The notes: generated from the sequence alone by a model not told the origin. A stretch of DNA of 64,000 bases from an uncultured Bacilli bacterium (GCA_934133195.1 CAKPAZ010000004.1:8169-72168), one strand, 5' to 3'; positions 44,049 through 54,487 are shown, counted from the stretch's first letter. A program made the numbers and translations.

Positions 44049-45122
44049 ATGTTGAATATTGTCAAAAATTTTAAGATTGAAGGTACTCTAAAAGATGTAA
44101 AACCTTATAAAAATGGATTAGTTAATAAGACATATTTAGTTACAACCTCAACTAAAAAATACTTATTACAAAGAATTAATAAGTATGTCTTTAAGAATCC
44201 TCGGGTTGTGATGGATAATATTGTGAATGTAACCAAAAAGTTAAAATCTCTTAATAAAAGAACCCTTAATATTATTATGACCATTGATGATGATGAGCTT
44301 TACTTTGATTCCTCAAGTAATGAGTATTTCCGGATGTATGATTTTTTAGATGATTTAGAGACCATTGAATTAACTTTCCAGGATAGTTTATTTTTTGAAG
44401 TAGGTAAGGTTATAGGTGATTTTCAAGTCTCTTTTACTTCGTTTAATCCAAGTTTACTAAAAGAAACCATTCCCAACTTCCATAATACCCCTTATCGTTT
44501 AAGGCATCTTGAAGAAGTAATAGAAGGAAGAGAAAAGAATGAACAAAGATATGAGAAATGTCAGTCAATATGTAGTTATTTACTAAAGAATAAAGAAAGA
44601 ATAAGTCGTATTCAATATGCTTTAGATATAGGAAAAATTCCTTTAAGAATAACTCACAATGATACGAAATTAAACAACGTAATGTTTGAAAAACTTACAC
44701 ACAAAGGTTCATGTCTGATTGATCTTGATACGGTTATGCCGGGGACGATGATTTTTGATTTTAGTGACGCAGTAAGAACATCATGTTCAACCACTAAAGA
44801 AGATGATCCCCATATTGATTTAGTTGATTTAGATGATCAAAAGTTTACCTATTTACTTATTGGTTATCTTTCAAAAGTTAAAGATATTATCACAAAAGAG
44901 GAACTTGAACTTTTAACGGAGGGAATCGGGACCATCATCTTTGAGTGTGCGGTAAGGTTTATTACCGATTATTTAGAAAACGATGTATACTTTAAAACTG
45001 ATTATCCGGAAAATAATTTAGTTAGAGCCTATAATCAATGTAAACTATATAATGTTTTCTTAAAAAAAGAAAAAAAGTATCAACAAATTGTTAAAGAAGT
45101 CTATAATCGTTTAACTTTTTAA
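44049..45122 (+). CDS. APH-family sugar or small-molecule kinase (NahK-like)
   Basis: 357 residues, aminoglycoside-phosphotransferase fold. 'NKTYLVTTSTKKYLLQRINKYVFKNP' matches the start of N-acetylhexosamine 1-kinases (NahK/LnpB), which share this QRIN.xVF pattern. The catalytic loop is THNDTKLNN and the metal motif is IDLDTVMPG. It probably phosphorylates a sugar. No transporter or glycosidase lies beside it, so the substrate is open. The ribosome site is AAGGAGTGG. Confidence 0.8.
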   Translation: MLNIVKNFKIEGTLKDVKPYKNGLVNKTYLVTTSTKKYLLQRINKYVFKNPRVVMDNIVNVTKKLKSLNKRTLNIIMTIDDDELYFDSSSNEYFRMYDFLDDLETIELTFQDSLFFEVGKVIGDFQVSFTSFNPSLLKETIPNFHNTPYRLRHLEEVIEGREKNEQRYEKCQSICSYLLKNKERISRIQYALDIGKIPLRITHNDTKLNNVMFEKLTHKGSCLIDLDTVMPGTMIFDFSDAVRTSCSTTKEDDPHIDLVDLDDQKFTYLLIGYLSKVKDIITKEELELLTEGIGTIIFECAVRFITDYLENDVYFKTDYPENNLVRAYNQCKLYNVFLKKEKKYQQIVKEVYNRLTF

Positions 45123-45212
45123 GGCTATTAAACAAATAAAAAAGACACTTGGTTGAAAAAAAAACAAAAGTATGGTAAAATAAGCATAAGAAAATTATTA
45201 TGAGGTGAGAAC

Positions 45213-46706
45213 ATGAAAAAATGGATATCCTTAATGATGGCTTCCTTATGCTTTTTACTTTTAACAGCTTGTGTGACAACTGATAATCCGAAACCAGCTG
45301 GAAAAAGACCAACGGAAGATTTTATAATAACTGATTACTTAAAAGATAATGTAGTCTTAGAAGAAAAAGATACTTGTGTAATTTCTGGTACTTCTCAAGA
45401 TGGTGTTATCATTAAATTTGAATTATTAAATAAGAGTGGTAAGTCAGTACTTAAAAAACAAACAACCACTGATTCCACTACTTTAAAATGGTCAATTTCC
45501 TTTACTGCTCCAAAAGGTAGTTATGACTCTTATAAAATAAAGCTAAGTGATTCATATAATACTTACACACATACTTTTGTGAATGTACGCTTTGGTCATG
45601 TATACCTTTTAATGGGTGATAGTATTAATGATGAAACAATAAATGACCAAACTAATTTAGAAGAAGATGATTTTAGTGACCTTTCTTTTTTCTATGTTGA
45701 TGAAAAGAATCCTCACTTTTTAGATTTACCAAGTGAAATTGATTTATTAGATAAGTTTACCCTTGATTTTGGTACATCAATAAAGAAGGCTGACAATATG
45801 CCAATTGGTATTGTCGTTTTACCATTTTACAAGACTAAACTATATGAATGGTTACCACTTGAAAAGGTTAATACCATCAGTCCGATTAAATCATATCTTG
45901 AATCAAAACATGAATATGTTGAAAATCCAACTAAACTTGGTGATATGAGTTATCTTGATATGATATTAAAGGCTCACCTTGAAAATTTAAGTATTAGCAG
46001 TATGATTTTAAACCTTGGAATGAATGATTTAGACGACTTAAATGAAGTTAAATCAGCAAATGTATACTTCCAAATGTTTTATACTTTAATTGATAGTTTA
46101 CATGATAACTTTGGTGATTTTGATTTAATGCTTCTTCAAGCACCATCAAAAGAAGTGATGAATGTCGAAAAACTACGTCATATCCAATCATCGATTGCTA
46201 ACTACTATAGTTTTGTTGACATTGTTCCAACTTATGACTTAAAAGTTAGTGAAAATGGTAGTCTTGATGAATTAAAGCTTGTAACCAGATTAAAAGATTT
46301 AATCAAGAAAAACAAGTATGTATCAAATTATAATAACATCATTTTAGAAGTAGATGAAGAACTAGAAGTTGTAACTTCAATTAAAATTGAATTTTCTAAT
46401 ACTGATAAACTACTAGTTGAATTACTATCAGAAGAAACAGTTATTAACTATTTCCATGTTTACTATAATGATGATGAGGAAGTAAAAGAACTAAATATTA
46501 CTCCAAAAATCGAGAAAAACTACATCATTATTGATTTAACCTACGAAGAAGAAGAAATAAATAATGGCGAAACAATTACCATTAAAAAAGTATATGACAA
46601 ATCAAAGATTAACATCGTTTATGGATGGCTTAATGATTTATCAGATGTTAACTTATTTAATGATGATGGTATTCCTGTCCTTCCATTTAATATAAAAATT
46701 GACTAA
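45213..46706 (+). CDS. Lipoprotein with a divergent SGNH/sialate-esterase-like domain
   Basis: 497 residues with lipobox LLTACVT. After an N-terminal strand domain (35-120), the segment 'VRFGHVYLLMGDSINDE' resembles the 'FGDVWLCSGQSNM' entry of sialate O-acetylesterases, with Ser in place; 'MILNLGMNDLDD' may be the second block. The His/Asp partner block is not obvious, so it may be inactive. It is an exported, surface-anchored protein of unclear function. The next gene (nusB) starts 13 bases downstream. Confidence 0.6.
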   Translation: MKKWISLMMASLCFLLLTACVTTDNPKPAGKRPTEDFIITDYLKDNVVLEEKDTCVISGTSQDGVIIKFELLNKSGKSVLKKQTTTDSTTLKWSISFTAPKGSYDSYKIKLSDSYNTYTHTFVNVRFGHVYLLMGDSINDETINDQTNLEEDDFSDLSFFYVDEKNPHFLDLPSEIDLLDKFTLDFGTSIKKADNMPIGIVVLPFYKTKLYEWLPLEKVNTISPIKSYLESKHEYVENPTKLGDMSYLDMILKAHLENLSISSMILNLGMNDLDDLNEVKSANVYFQMFYTLIDSLHDNFGDFDLMLLQAPSKEVMNVEKLRHIQSSIANYYSFVDIVPTYDLKVSENGSLDELKLVTRLKDLIKKNKYVSNYNNIILEVDEELEVVTSIKIEFSNTDKLLVELLSEETVINYFHVYYNDDEEVKELNITPKIEKNYIIIDLTYEEEEINNGETITIKKVYDKSKINIVYGWLNDLSDVNLFNDDGIPVLPFNIKID

Positions 46707-46719
46707 TAAAGAGGTTTGT

Positions 46720-47166
46720 ATGAAAAGACATAACGCAAGAATCTTATCAGTTATGGTTGTCTTTAATCTAGATATGAATAAAGCATTTACTGAAGTTGTA
46801 AGTGATGAATTATTAGAAGAAACCATAAATGATGTAAATAACCTAATCTTAGATGATGAATATAAAGTTGAAATTGATGAGGCCTACAGCCGTAAGATCT
46901 TAGACTTTGTGATTAAAAACTATCAATTAATTATTGACACGATTTCTAGCTCTTTAGTAGGATGGACTATTGACCGTCTATCTTATGTTGACCGTGCTAT
47001 TATGATTTGTGCTTGTGCAGAACTTATGTTAAAAGATGCTCCAAAAGAAGTAATTATTAACGAATACTTAGAAATAACTAAAGAATATTCAAGTGTAGAA
47101 GATACTAAACAAGTAAAATTCAATAATCGTGTTTTAGATAGCTTAGGTAAAAAAATATATGAATAA
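46720..47166 (+). CDS. nusB: Transcription antitermination factor NusB
   Basis: 148 residues, all-helical RNA-binding factor of the rRNA antitermination complex. The ATG at 46720, after AAAGAGGTTTGT, gives the usual 'HNARILSVMVVFNLD' start; the open frame reaches up to 46699 but without ribosome site. 'IDRLSYVDRAIMICACAELM' and 'VIINEYLEITKEYSS' are standard. The end overlaps xseA by 8 bases. Confidence 0.93.
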   Translation: MKRHNARILSVMVVFNLDMNKAFTEVVSDELLEETINDVNNLILDDEYKVEIDEAYSRKILDFVIKNYQLIIDTISSSLVGWTIDRLSYVDRAIMICACAELMLKDAPKEVIINEYLEITKEYSSVEDTKQVKFNNRVLDSLGKKIYE

Positions 47167-48517
47167 TAATAACGAAAAAAAATACATTTCCGTTACCGCC
47201 TTAAATAGATATATTTCTTATAAATTTGATATGGACACTAATTTAAAAGAAATCTATCTAAAAGGTGAACTTTCAAATTTTAAGTATTCTGGAAAGCATT
47301 GTTATTTTTCGTTAAAAGATCAAACATCCGAAATTCAAGGGATGTTTTTCTATCCGTCTAACCTCTCTTTAAAGTTTAAACCTCAAGATGGAATGAGTGT
47401 TCTTGTTACAGGTTATGTCCAAGTGTACCAAAAGAAGGGTACCTACGCCATCATCGTAAGTAAGATGGAACAAGAAGGACTTGGTCTAATTTATCAACAA
47501 TTCTTAGAACTAAAAGATAAACTTTCTAAAGAAGGTTTGTTTGATGAATCAAGAAAACTACCCATTCCGGAATACCCAGAAAGAGTAGCGATTGTTACGG
47601 CTTTAACAGGAGAAGCTATTAATGATATTGTTTCAACCTTTAATAGACGTTTTCCACTTGCGAGATTAAAACTATATCCAGCTCTTGTTCAAGGGCTTGA
47701 TGCTCCAAGAGACTTAATTAGAGCAGTAAATGAAGTTTTTAACGATAACTGGGCTGAAGTCTTAATCATTGGTCGTGGTGGTGGAAGCTATGAAGACTTA
47801 TCATGCTTTAATGATGAGGCTCTCGCAAGACTCCTTGCTTCTAGTAAGATTCCGGTTGTTTCGGCAGTAGGTCATGAGGGTGACTTTACCATCTGTGATT
47901 TTGTGGCTTCATACCGTGCCCCTACCCCTACAGGTGCCGCAATGCGACTAACGAAAGAAAAAAGTGAAGTTATTAAAGGCTTAATGGATAAGGTCGCAAG
48001 ACTAAATCATGGAATTAAAGCCGTTTTAAGTAACAAATATTACTTATACGATAATTTAACAAAATCTTATCCCCTCCTTCATTTTGATGAATTTTTAAAT
48101 CATCAGTTCCTTAATCCTTTAACCGTAACTACCGAAAAACTTAAAGGTTTAAATCCGGAATTTGTGATTGATACCAATATTCAAAAACTAAAGGAACTAG
48201 ATAAAAGATTATATCTTGGCATGAACAATGATATAAAACATAAGATGGAAGGCTATAATACCCTTAAATCACGTCTCGTTCCTAGTCTTGTTTTAAATAA
48301 AATTGAACTTTATAACTCAGAATTAATCAAATTGATGGAAAAGAATGTTTTGTTAAATCCTTTCAACGTGATGTTAAAAGGTTATACAATTGCTTACCAA
48401 GATGACAAAATTATCAAGTCTGTCACTAATGTAGAAATGGAAAAACCATTAATGGTTAAATTTCATGATGGTTACGTTATGACAAATATTTATGATAAAA
48501 AGATAACAAAGGAGTAA
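47159..48517 (+). CDS. xseA: Exodeoxyribonuclease VII large subunit
   Basis: 452 residues: OB-fold N-terminus ('GELSNFKYSGKHCYFSLKD'), catalytic domain with 'IGRGGGSYEDLSCFND' and 'SAVGHEGDFTICDFVA', then a helical region. It forms, with XseB, an enzyme that trims single-stranded DNA. It overlaps nusB by 8 bases and is followed by xseB after 2 bases. Confidence 0.96.
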   Translation: MNNNNEKKYISVTALNRYISYKFDMDTNLKEIYLKGELSNFKYSGKHCYFSLKDQTSEIQGMFFYPSNLSLKFKPQDGMSVLVTGYVQVYQKKGTYAIIVSKMEQEGLGLIYQQFLELKDKLSKEGLFDESRKLPIPEYPERVAIVTALTGEAINDIVSTFNRRFPLARLKLYPALVQGLDAPRDLIRAVNEVFNDNWAEVLIIGRGGGSYEDLSCFNDEALARLLASSKIPVVSAVGHEGDFTICDFVASYRAPTPTGAAMRLTKEKSEVIKGLMDKVARLNHGIKAVLSNKYYLYDNLTKSYPLLHFDEFLNHQFLNPLTVTTEKLKGLNPEFVIDTNIQKLKELDKRLYLGMNNDIKHKMEGYNTLKSRLVPSLVLNKIELYNSELIKLMEKNVLLNPFNVMLKGYTIAYQDDKIIKSVTNVEMEKPLMVKFHDGYVMTNIYDKKITKE

Positions 48518-48519
48518 AA

Positions 48520-48723
48520 ATGGAAAATAAATCATTTGAAGAATTATTAAAAGAATTACAAGATGTTGTGGCTTTACTTGAAAGTGGAAAACTAAGTCTT
48601 GAAGATTCCGTTTCTACCTATCAAAAAGGAATGGAACTAAGCCTTGAATGTAAAAAAAGACTAGAAGAAGCTAAAAAAGTCATTGTAACTAAAGTTACAA
48701 ACCAAACGGAAGAAGAAATTTAA
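48520..48723 (+). CDS. xseB: Exodeoxyribonuclease VII small subunit
   Basis: 67 residues, two helices. 'SFEELLKELQDVVALLESGKL' and 'LEDSVSTYQKGMELS' are the XseB consensus. Ribosome site AAGGAG. Confidence 0.96.
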   Translation: MENKSFEELLKELQDVVALLESGKLSLEDSVSTYQKGMELSLECKKRLEEAKKVIVTKVTNQTEEEI

Positions 48724-48769
48724 CTAAAAACTAAAAGTAATGCGTATAATTAAATAAAGGAGGTGAACT

Positions 48770-50566
48770 ATGCCACATTCAATTGAAAATCTAAAGAAAA
48801 TGAATCTCAAAGACCTTGAGAATGAATGTCAAGCTATCAGAGATGATTTAATTGAAAATATCCAAGAAACTGGCGGTCACCTTGCTTCCAACCTTGGGAT
48901 GGTGGAGCTTACGGTTGCTCTTCATTATGTCTTTGACAGTCCTAAGGATGTCATCTTTTTTGATGTCTCTCATCAATGTTATACTCATAAGATGTTGACA
49001 TCAAGAGCGGATGAATTTAAGCATTTACGAAAATATCAAGGCTTAAGTGGATTTTCATCTCCAAGTGAGAGTATCCATGATCCATATGAGGCAGGACATA
49101 GTTCAACTAGTATCTCTTATGCCTTAGGATTTTTAGAAGCCAAAGAAAAAGATCCTAACCTTTATGGTAATATTATCAGTGTAATCGGTGATGCTTCGAT
49201 TGTTAATGGCTTAGCGATGGAAGCTCTAAATTACCTAGGATCAAAACCAAACCAAAAGATGATTATTATCTTAAATGATAATGAAATGGGAATCTCTAAA
49301 AATACTGGTGGACTCGCTAGAACCTTTAATAACATAAGAGCGAAAGGACGCTTTAAAATCCTAAGAAAGATTACTCCTCGCTTTATTAAAAATGCATTAA
49401 AGAGTGTTGCTTATAAAAACAATATCTTTACGGGATTTGGTCTTAAATACTTAGGAATTATTGATGGCCATAACTTAAAAGATTTAATAAAATACTTAGA
49501 GTATGCGAAAAAAAGCCCAACCTCGATTGTTCTTCATGTTAAAACCACTAAAGGTAAAGGTTTTAAGTTCGCAGAAGAAGATAAAACCGGAATTTGGCAT
49601 TCCGTACCACCCTTTAATCCGGTAACTGGTGATTTTTTAGAAGAACCAAAAGAAGAATATAATTTTGGTATTTCGTTAAGCAAAAAGTTAATTGAAAAAA
49701 TAAAAAATGATGATACGATCAAAGTCATAACTCCAGGAATGGCCTATGGAAGTGGAATTGATGAAATCTTAAGTTTATACCCAAAGAATTTTATCGATGT
49801 CGGGATTGCTGAAGAAAATGCGATTACTCTTGCGGCATCCCTTGCGACTAATAACTTAAAACCTGTCGTTTTTCTTTATTCAACTTTCTTAAGTAGAGCA
49901 TATGATGAACTACTTATCGATGTCGCAAGACTAAAGAAGCATGTCGTAATCTGTTTAGACCGTAGTGGCATTGTCAGTGGTGATGGTCCTACACATCAAG
50001 GAATCTTTGATGTTGCATATCTTTCTAGTATTCCTTATTTATCAATTATGGCTCCAAGAAATACTATGGAGGCCACTAAACTACTAGAGTTTGCTTTAGA
50101 AAGTGAAGGAACTTTTGTTATCCGCTATCCTAAAGATGCTGTTACAACAGAGTCATCATTGGAAGTTGAAAAGGGAAAATGGGAAATTTTAAAGAATAGT
50201 AATAACCAAAAATACATTATTTCCTATGGCCCTAATCTTGATTTACTAGGAGAAAAACTTAAAAATAGTGATATTGGTTTAATTAATGCATGTTTTATTA
50301 AACCATTTGATCAAGAGTTAATCTTAAAACTTGTAAAAGGAGAAAACACCTTATACTTTTATGAAGAAGTCATAGCGAATAACTCTTTAGGTAGTCAAGT
50401 TTTAACCTTCTTAAATAATGCTTATATAAATAAGGAAATACCAATGTATAAACTACATATTAAGACTTTACCTAATTCATACTTAGAAATTGGCTCTAAG
50501 AATGAACTTGTTAAAGCTTATAACTTAGAAATAGATGAATTTATCAAAAAAGTAGAGGAGGATTAA
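48770..50566 (+). CDS. dxs: 1-deoxy-D-xylulose-5-phosphate synthase
   Basis: 598 residues, thiamine-diphosphate enzyme that starts the MEP route to isoprenoids. 'GGHLASNLGMVELTVALH', the ThDP motif 'GDASIVNGLAMEALN', catalytic 'DRSGIVSGDGPTHQG' and the C-terminal transketolase domain are all present. AAAGGAGGTG precedes the start. The usual neighbour ispA (farnesyl diphosphate synthase) is absent between xseB and dxs. recN starts 1 base after its stop. Confidence 0.95.
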   Translation: MPHSIENLKKMNLKDLENECQAIRDDLIENIQETGGHLASNLGMVELTVALHYVFDSPKDVIFFDVSHQCYTHKMLTSRADEFKHLRKYQGLSGFSSPSESIHDPYEAGHSSTSISYALGFLEAKEKDPNLYGNIISVIGDASIVNGLAMEALNYLGSKPNQKMIIILNDNEMGISKNTGGLARTFNNIRAKGRFKILRKITPRFIKNALKSVAYKNNIFTGFGLKYLGIIDGHNLKDLIKYLEYAKKSPTSIVLHVKTTKGKGFKFAEEDKTGIWHSVPPFNPVTGDFLEEPKEEYNFGISLSKKLIEKIKNDDTIKVITPGMAYGSGIDEILSLYPKNFIDVGIAEENAITLAASLATNNLKPVVFLYSTFLSRAYDELLIDVARLKKHVVICLDRSGIVSGDGPTHQGIFDVAYLSSIPYLSIMAPRNTMEATKLLEFALESEGTFVIRYPKDAVTTESSLEVEKGKWEILKNSNNQKYIISYGPNLDLLGEKLKNSDIGLINACFIKPFDQELILKLVKGENTLYFYEEVIANNSLGSQVLTFLNNAYINKEIPMYKLHIKTLPNSYLEIGSKNELVKAYNLEIDEFIKKVEED

Positions 50567-50567
50567 G

Positions 50568-52262
50568 ATGATCTCCGAATTAAAAGTACAAAATTTTGCG
50601 ATTATAGATAACTTAAATGTGGAATTTAAAAAAGGCTTTACTGCTTTAACCGGTGAAACGGGAGCTGGAAAATCCTTAATCATTGATGCCATTGGTCTTT
50701 TACTTGGTAACCGATCCCAAACATCGATGATTAGAAATGGGGAAACCAAAGCCGTTGTTGAAGGAGTCTTTGAAGAAGTAAGTGACTATACTAAACAAGT
50801 ATTAGATGAACTTCAAATTGAATTACTCGATGGTGATGTTGTTGTTATCAAAAGAGAACTATCTCAAAGTGGTAAGAACCTAATCAGGGTAAATGGAGAA
50901 ATCATAACTTTAAACCAACTTGAGCTTCTCGCAAGTACTCTTGGTGATATCCATACCCAAAATGAAACTCATAAGTTATTTAATCCCCATAATTATTTAA
51001 CTTTCATTAATAATGAAAAAATTACAACTATTTTAGCTGATTACCAAGAACTAAGGGGTAAATATTTAGAAGCTTTAAAGGCATACAATGAGATAATTAA
51101 CTTATCAAAGACTGATGCGACTAACCTTGAGTATTGGGAATTCCAGTACAAGGAATTAGAAAAAGCCTCATTAAGTGTTAATGAGGAAAATGCTTTAGAA
51201 GAAGAACTTAGTTTTTTAAATAATTATGAAAATATTTTCAAATATTTAACACAAATAAATGATGACTTTCAAGAGAATAATATCTTAGAAAACTTATATG
51301 ACACCATTTTTAATGTTCAAAAATTAGGTGAACTTCAACCTGAATTTAAAAATGATAGTGAGATGTTAAATGATGCTTATTATTCCCTTGAAGATTTCTT
51401 TAAAAAAGTTAAAACCAAAATTCAAAATCTTGATTATGATGAAAATCGCTTAAATGAAATCAATGAAAGATTAAGTTTCTTAAATACTTTAAAACATAAG
51501 TATCATAAATCAATTGGCGAACTTATCAATTATAAGAATGAACTAAAACAAAAAATCGATAGTTTTGAACAAATTGATGATGCGATAAATGATGCTAAAA
51601 GTAAAGTCATTAAATGTTTTGAAGAATTAAAAGCCTGTGGAATCAAACTAACGAAAGAACGAAAAGCTTCCGCGAAAATTCTTGAAAAGAATGTCCTTCA
51701 AACCTTACTTGACTTAATGCTTCCAAAAGTAGATTTAGAAATGGAATTTAACAAATATGATTTACTTGATCCATTTAATCCAATTATCTTCAAAAATGAT
51801 GGCTTAGATGATGTTGATATTAAGATATCCTTTAATGTCGGTGAACCTAAGAAGTCGTTATCGAAGGTTGCATCAGGTGGTGAAATGTCAAGAATCATGC
51901 TTGCTTTAAAAGTTCATACCCTTAAGACTTTAAAACTATCAACAGTTATTTTTGATGAAATTGATAGTGGTGTATCGGGAAGTGTCGCTGGTAAAGTTGG
52001 GGAAAAACTAAAAGAAATTAGTAAAGACATTCAAGTCTTAACAATCACGCATTTACCAATTGTGGCATCAATGGCGGATAATCAATATAATATCTATAAA
52101 GTATTTAGTGAGAATTCAACATCAACTAAGATTGAATTATTAGATGTTGAAAATCGTGTCAAAATGCTTGCGGGAATGATTACACCAGGAAATAATAATG
52201 AAAAAGCGATTGATCTTGCAAAAGCAATGTTAAAATCAAATAATCCAAATATTGAAATATAA
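50568..52262 (+). CDS. recN: DNA repair protein RecN
   Basis: 564 residues, SMC-like. Walker A is GETGAGKS (about 27-34), a coiled-coil middle follows, then the signature SGGEMSRIMLA, Walker B VIFDEIDSG and the switch 'ITHLPIVA'. It acts early in double-strand break repair. The tlyA and argR genes that often lie upstream of recN in Bacillota are missing here. Confidence 0.95.
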   Translation: MISELKVQNFAIIDNLNVEFKKGFTALTGETGAGKSLIIDAIGLLLGNRSQTSMIRNGETKAVVEGVFEEVSDYTKQVLDELQIELLDGDVVVIKRELSQSGKNLIRVNGEIITLNQLELLASTLGDIHTQNETHKLFNPHNYLTFINNEKITTILADYQELRGKYLEALKAYNEIINLSKTDATNLEYWEFQYKELEKASLSVNEENALEEELSFLNNYENIFKYLTQINDDFQENNILENLYDTIFNVQKLGELQPEFKNDSEMLNDAYYSLEDFFKKVKTKIQNLDYDENRLNEINERLSFLNTLKHKYHKSIGELINYKNELKQKIDSFEQIDDAINDAKSKVIKCFEELKACGIKLTKERKASAKILEKNVLQTLLDLMLPKVDLEMEFNKYDLLDPFNPIIFKNDGLDDVDIKISFNVGEPKKSLSKVASGGEMSRIMLALKVHTLKTLKLSTVIFDEIDSGVSGSVAGKVGEKLKEISKDIQVLTITHLPIVASMADNQYNIYKVFSENSTSTKIELLDVENRVKMLAGMITPGNNNEKAIDLAKAMLKSNNPNIEI

Positions 52263-52272
52263 ACAAAAAAGT

Positions 52273-52310
52273 GGTAGATAAATTGACATTTATCTACGCT
52301 TTTTATTTTG
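52273..52310 (+). terminator. Intrinsic terminator after recN
   Basis: GTAGATAAA and TTTATCTAC form a perfect 9-bp stem around TTGACA, followed by GCTTTTTATTTTG. Confidence 0.85.
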
Positions 52311-52348
52311 TTTTTTCTGCAAATAATATAATGAAAGGAGGTGTAATT

Positions 52349-53362
52349 TTGAAAAAAATATCAAAAATATTAATATTTTTAATCCTATTTAGTACCATCT
52401 TTCTATCATTATCCATTAATCCAAAGGCAACAAGCGACAAAAGTAAAAAAGTTTTACTTGGTGGTGACACCATTGGTTTAAAACTTAATACAGGAGTTTA
52501 TGTAGTTGGCAAATATCTGGTTTCTACATCCGTTCGTAAAGAAAGTCCATGGCGAAACAGTGATATTGAAGAAGGCGATAAAATCATAGCTTATGATGGC
52601 CAATTAATTAATACCAATAAAGACTTACAAACAATGTTAAAAAATGAAACCAAAGATGAAATAACCTTAAAGTTAGAACGTGATAAAAAAGAGATAAACA
52701 CTAAAATTAATGTTGTGACCACCAAAACAAACGATAAATCCTTAGGATTATATATTAAAGATAAGCTAATTGGGATTGGTACACTTACATTCATTGATAC
52801 CGAAAAAAATGCTTTCGCAACCCTCGGTCATGGAATTTACGATGAATATGTAAAAATGGGAAAAGTAAATGGAACCTTAAGTCATTCGGTTATTAATAGC
52901 ATTAAAAAATCAACTGTCGGGGTAGCTGGGGAAAAAAGAGCATCCCTTGTTGATGATAATTTAGGAATCATTGCTCAAAACAAAAGTAGTGGTGTTTATG
53001 GAAAACTAACTACTAGAAGCTTCACCAATAAAAGATCAATCTCTACCGCGACCCAACAAGAAGTAAAAATTGGACCAGCTGAGATTTATACGGTTGTAAG
53101 TGGAAACAAAATTGAAAAATTTAGTATCAACATTACCGAAATCCACCTACAAAACTCAAGTAATGTCAAAGGCTTAAAATATGAAATCACCGACTCAAAG
53201 CTTCTTGACAAAACCGGAGGGATTGTTCAAGGTATGAGTGGAAGCCCAATCGTTCAAAATGATAAGTTAGTTGGAGCAGTATCTCATGTTATTATTGATA
53301 ATCCTAAATGTGGTTATGGGGTTCATATTGAATGGATGATTAATGATATTAATACCTTATAA
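52349..53362 (+). CDS. spoIVB: SpoIVB serine peptidase (sporulation)
   Basis: About 337 residues, a secreted PDZ-containing peptidase that starts the sigma-K checkpoint between forespore and mother cell. TTG at 52349 is the start: AAAGGAGGTG lies 5 bases before it and the product then begins with a proper signal peptide; the frame upstream runs through the recN terminator. A PDZ domain (about 60-135) is followed by the S55 peptidase domain with LGHGIYDE and GMSGSPIV. This implies an endospore-forming lineage. Confidence 0.93.
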   Translation: MKKISKILIFLILFSTIFLSLSINPKATSDKSKKVLLGGDTIGLKLNTGVYVVGKYLVSTSVRKESPWRNSDIEEGDKIIAYDGQLINTNKDLQTMLKNETKDEITLKLERDKKEINTKINVVTTKTNDKSLGLYIKDKLIGIGTLTFIDTEKNAFATLGHGIYDEYVKMGKVNGTLSHSVINSIKKSTVGVAGEKRASLVDDNLGIIAQNKSSGVYGKLTTRSFTNKRSISTATQQEVKIGPAEIYTVVSGNKIEKFSINITEIHLQNSSNVKGLKYEITDSKLLDKTGGIVQGMSGSPIVQNDKLVGAVSHVIIDNPKCGYGVHIEWMINDINTL

Positions 53363-53400
53363 TCTTATTATTATCAATGATTAACATTTTATTCCTATTA

Positions 53401-53409
53401 TTCGACAAA
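53401..53409 (-). promoter_or_regulatory. 0A box upstream of spo0A
   Basis: On the minus strand this reads TTTGTCGAA, a full match to the Spo0A-binding consensus. It lies about 100 bases upstream of the spo0A -35 box, consistent with autoregulation. Confidence 0.75.
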
Positions 53410-53506
53410 TATGAGAGTAAAAACGTTATTTTTAAGCAATTTCATCAAAAAAACCATCAAAAAGTGTTAAACCCTTCAACATCTTTCCCAATATTCAGCG
53501 TATAAA

Positions 53507-53535
53507 TTGCAAGAGCGAGTATTTTTTGATAAAAT
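53507..53535 (+). promoter_or_regulatory. Sigma-A-like promoter of spo0A
   Basis: TTGCAA (53507-53512), 17 bases, TAAAAT (53530-53535), 26 bases before the start codon. Confidence 0.7.
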
Positions 53536-53561
53536 ATTATTGCGAAGGGGGATATTTATAC

Positions 53562-54362
53562 ATGCGCAAAATTAAATTATTAATTGCTGAAGACTCTGGT
53601 GAAAAGGAGGATGGCTTAGCCAGTTACTTTGAAAAGTCACCTGAGGCGAACGTAGTGGGGATTTGTTCGTCATCAGCAACTTTATTCAATGTCTTAAAAG
53701 TTACCGACATTGATGTCTTGTTAATTGATTTATTTACACAAAATTTTGATGGTCTAAAATTTCTAGAAGAACTAAGAGAAAATCCGGAGGCGTATCACCA
53801 ACCAAGAAGAATTATCGCTGTAACTCAATTTATGAGTGGATTCGTTAATTCTAAGATGAACAGCCTTTCGGTTGATTATGTTGTTTTAAAACCGGTTAAT
53901 TATGATAATTTACTTCAAATAATCATTGGGATGTTAGATGATGATGGGGAAAGACGAAGAAAAGATGATAATGAAACCGATGATAATCCAGATTTAGATA
54001 GTGAAATTACCGAAATCTTACATGAAGTTGGAGTTCCAGCTCATATTAAAGGATATCTATATTTAAGAGAAGCCATTATTATGGTTTACAATAATGTTGA
54101 TATTCTAGGTAATATCACAAAAATATTATATCCAGAGATCGCTGAACTTTATTGTACTACCTCATCAAGAGTTGAAAGAGCAATCAGACATGCAATTGAA
54201 ATTGCTTGGGTAAGAGGCAATGTCGATGCTATCAGTGATATCTTTAGTTACACTATTAGCTACAACAAATCAAAACCAACTAATTCGGAATTTATTGCGA
54301 TGATATCTGATAAACTAAGATTACAACATCGTCGTATGAAGAAATTAAAGTATGTAGCTTAA
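53562..54362 (+). CDS. spo0A: Spo0A, sporulation response regulator
   Basis: 266 residues. The receiver domain keeps the acidic pocket Glu10/Asp11, the phospho-acceptor Asp56 (VLLIDLF), Thr88 and Lys110. The C-terminal Spo0A domain has '[23 protein letters not shown]' and the recognition region '[15 protein letters not shown]'. The ATG at 53562 gives exactly the family numbering; the longer frame from 53526 overlaps the promoter. The gene sits after spoIVB as in Bacillus and Clostridium. The linker is rich in Arg and Asp. Confidence 0.95.
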   Translation: MRKIKLLIAEDSGEKEDGLASYFEKSPEANVVGICSSSATLFNVLKVTDIDVLLIDLFTQNFDGLKFLEELRENPEAYHQPRRIIAVTQFMSGFVNSKMNSLSVDYVVLKPVNYDNLLQIIIGMLDDDGERRRKDDNETDDNPDLDSEITEILHEVGVPAHIKGYLYLREAIIMVYNNVDILGNITKILYPEIAELYCTTSSRVERAIRHAIEIAWVRGNVDAISDIFSYTISYNKSKPTNSEFIAMISDKLRLQHRRMKKLKYVA

Positions 54363-54423
54363 AACCATGTTCATAGTTTTCTAAAACAAACATTAACTTA
54401 ATTTGAAAGAACATGTTAAAAAA

Positions 54424-54454
54424 ATAAAAAAGGCTAAACAGCCTTTTTTTTGCA
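54424..54454. terminator. Bidirectional terminator between spo0A and the small membrane protein
   Basis: AAAAAGGCT and AGCCTTTTT form the stem around AAAC; A and T runs on both sides serve both converging genes. Confidence 0.85.
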
Positions 54455-54487
54455 AAAATATTTAAAAAACGTTATAATATGAAAGTA

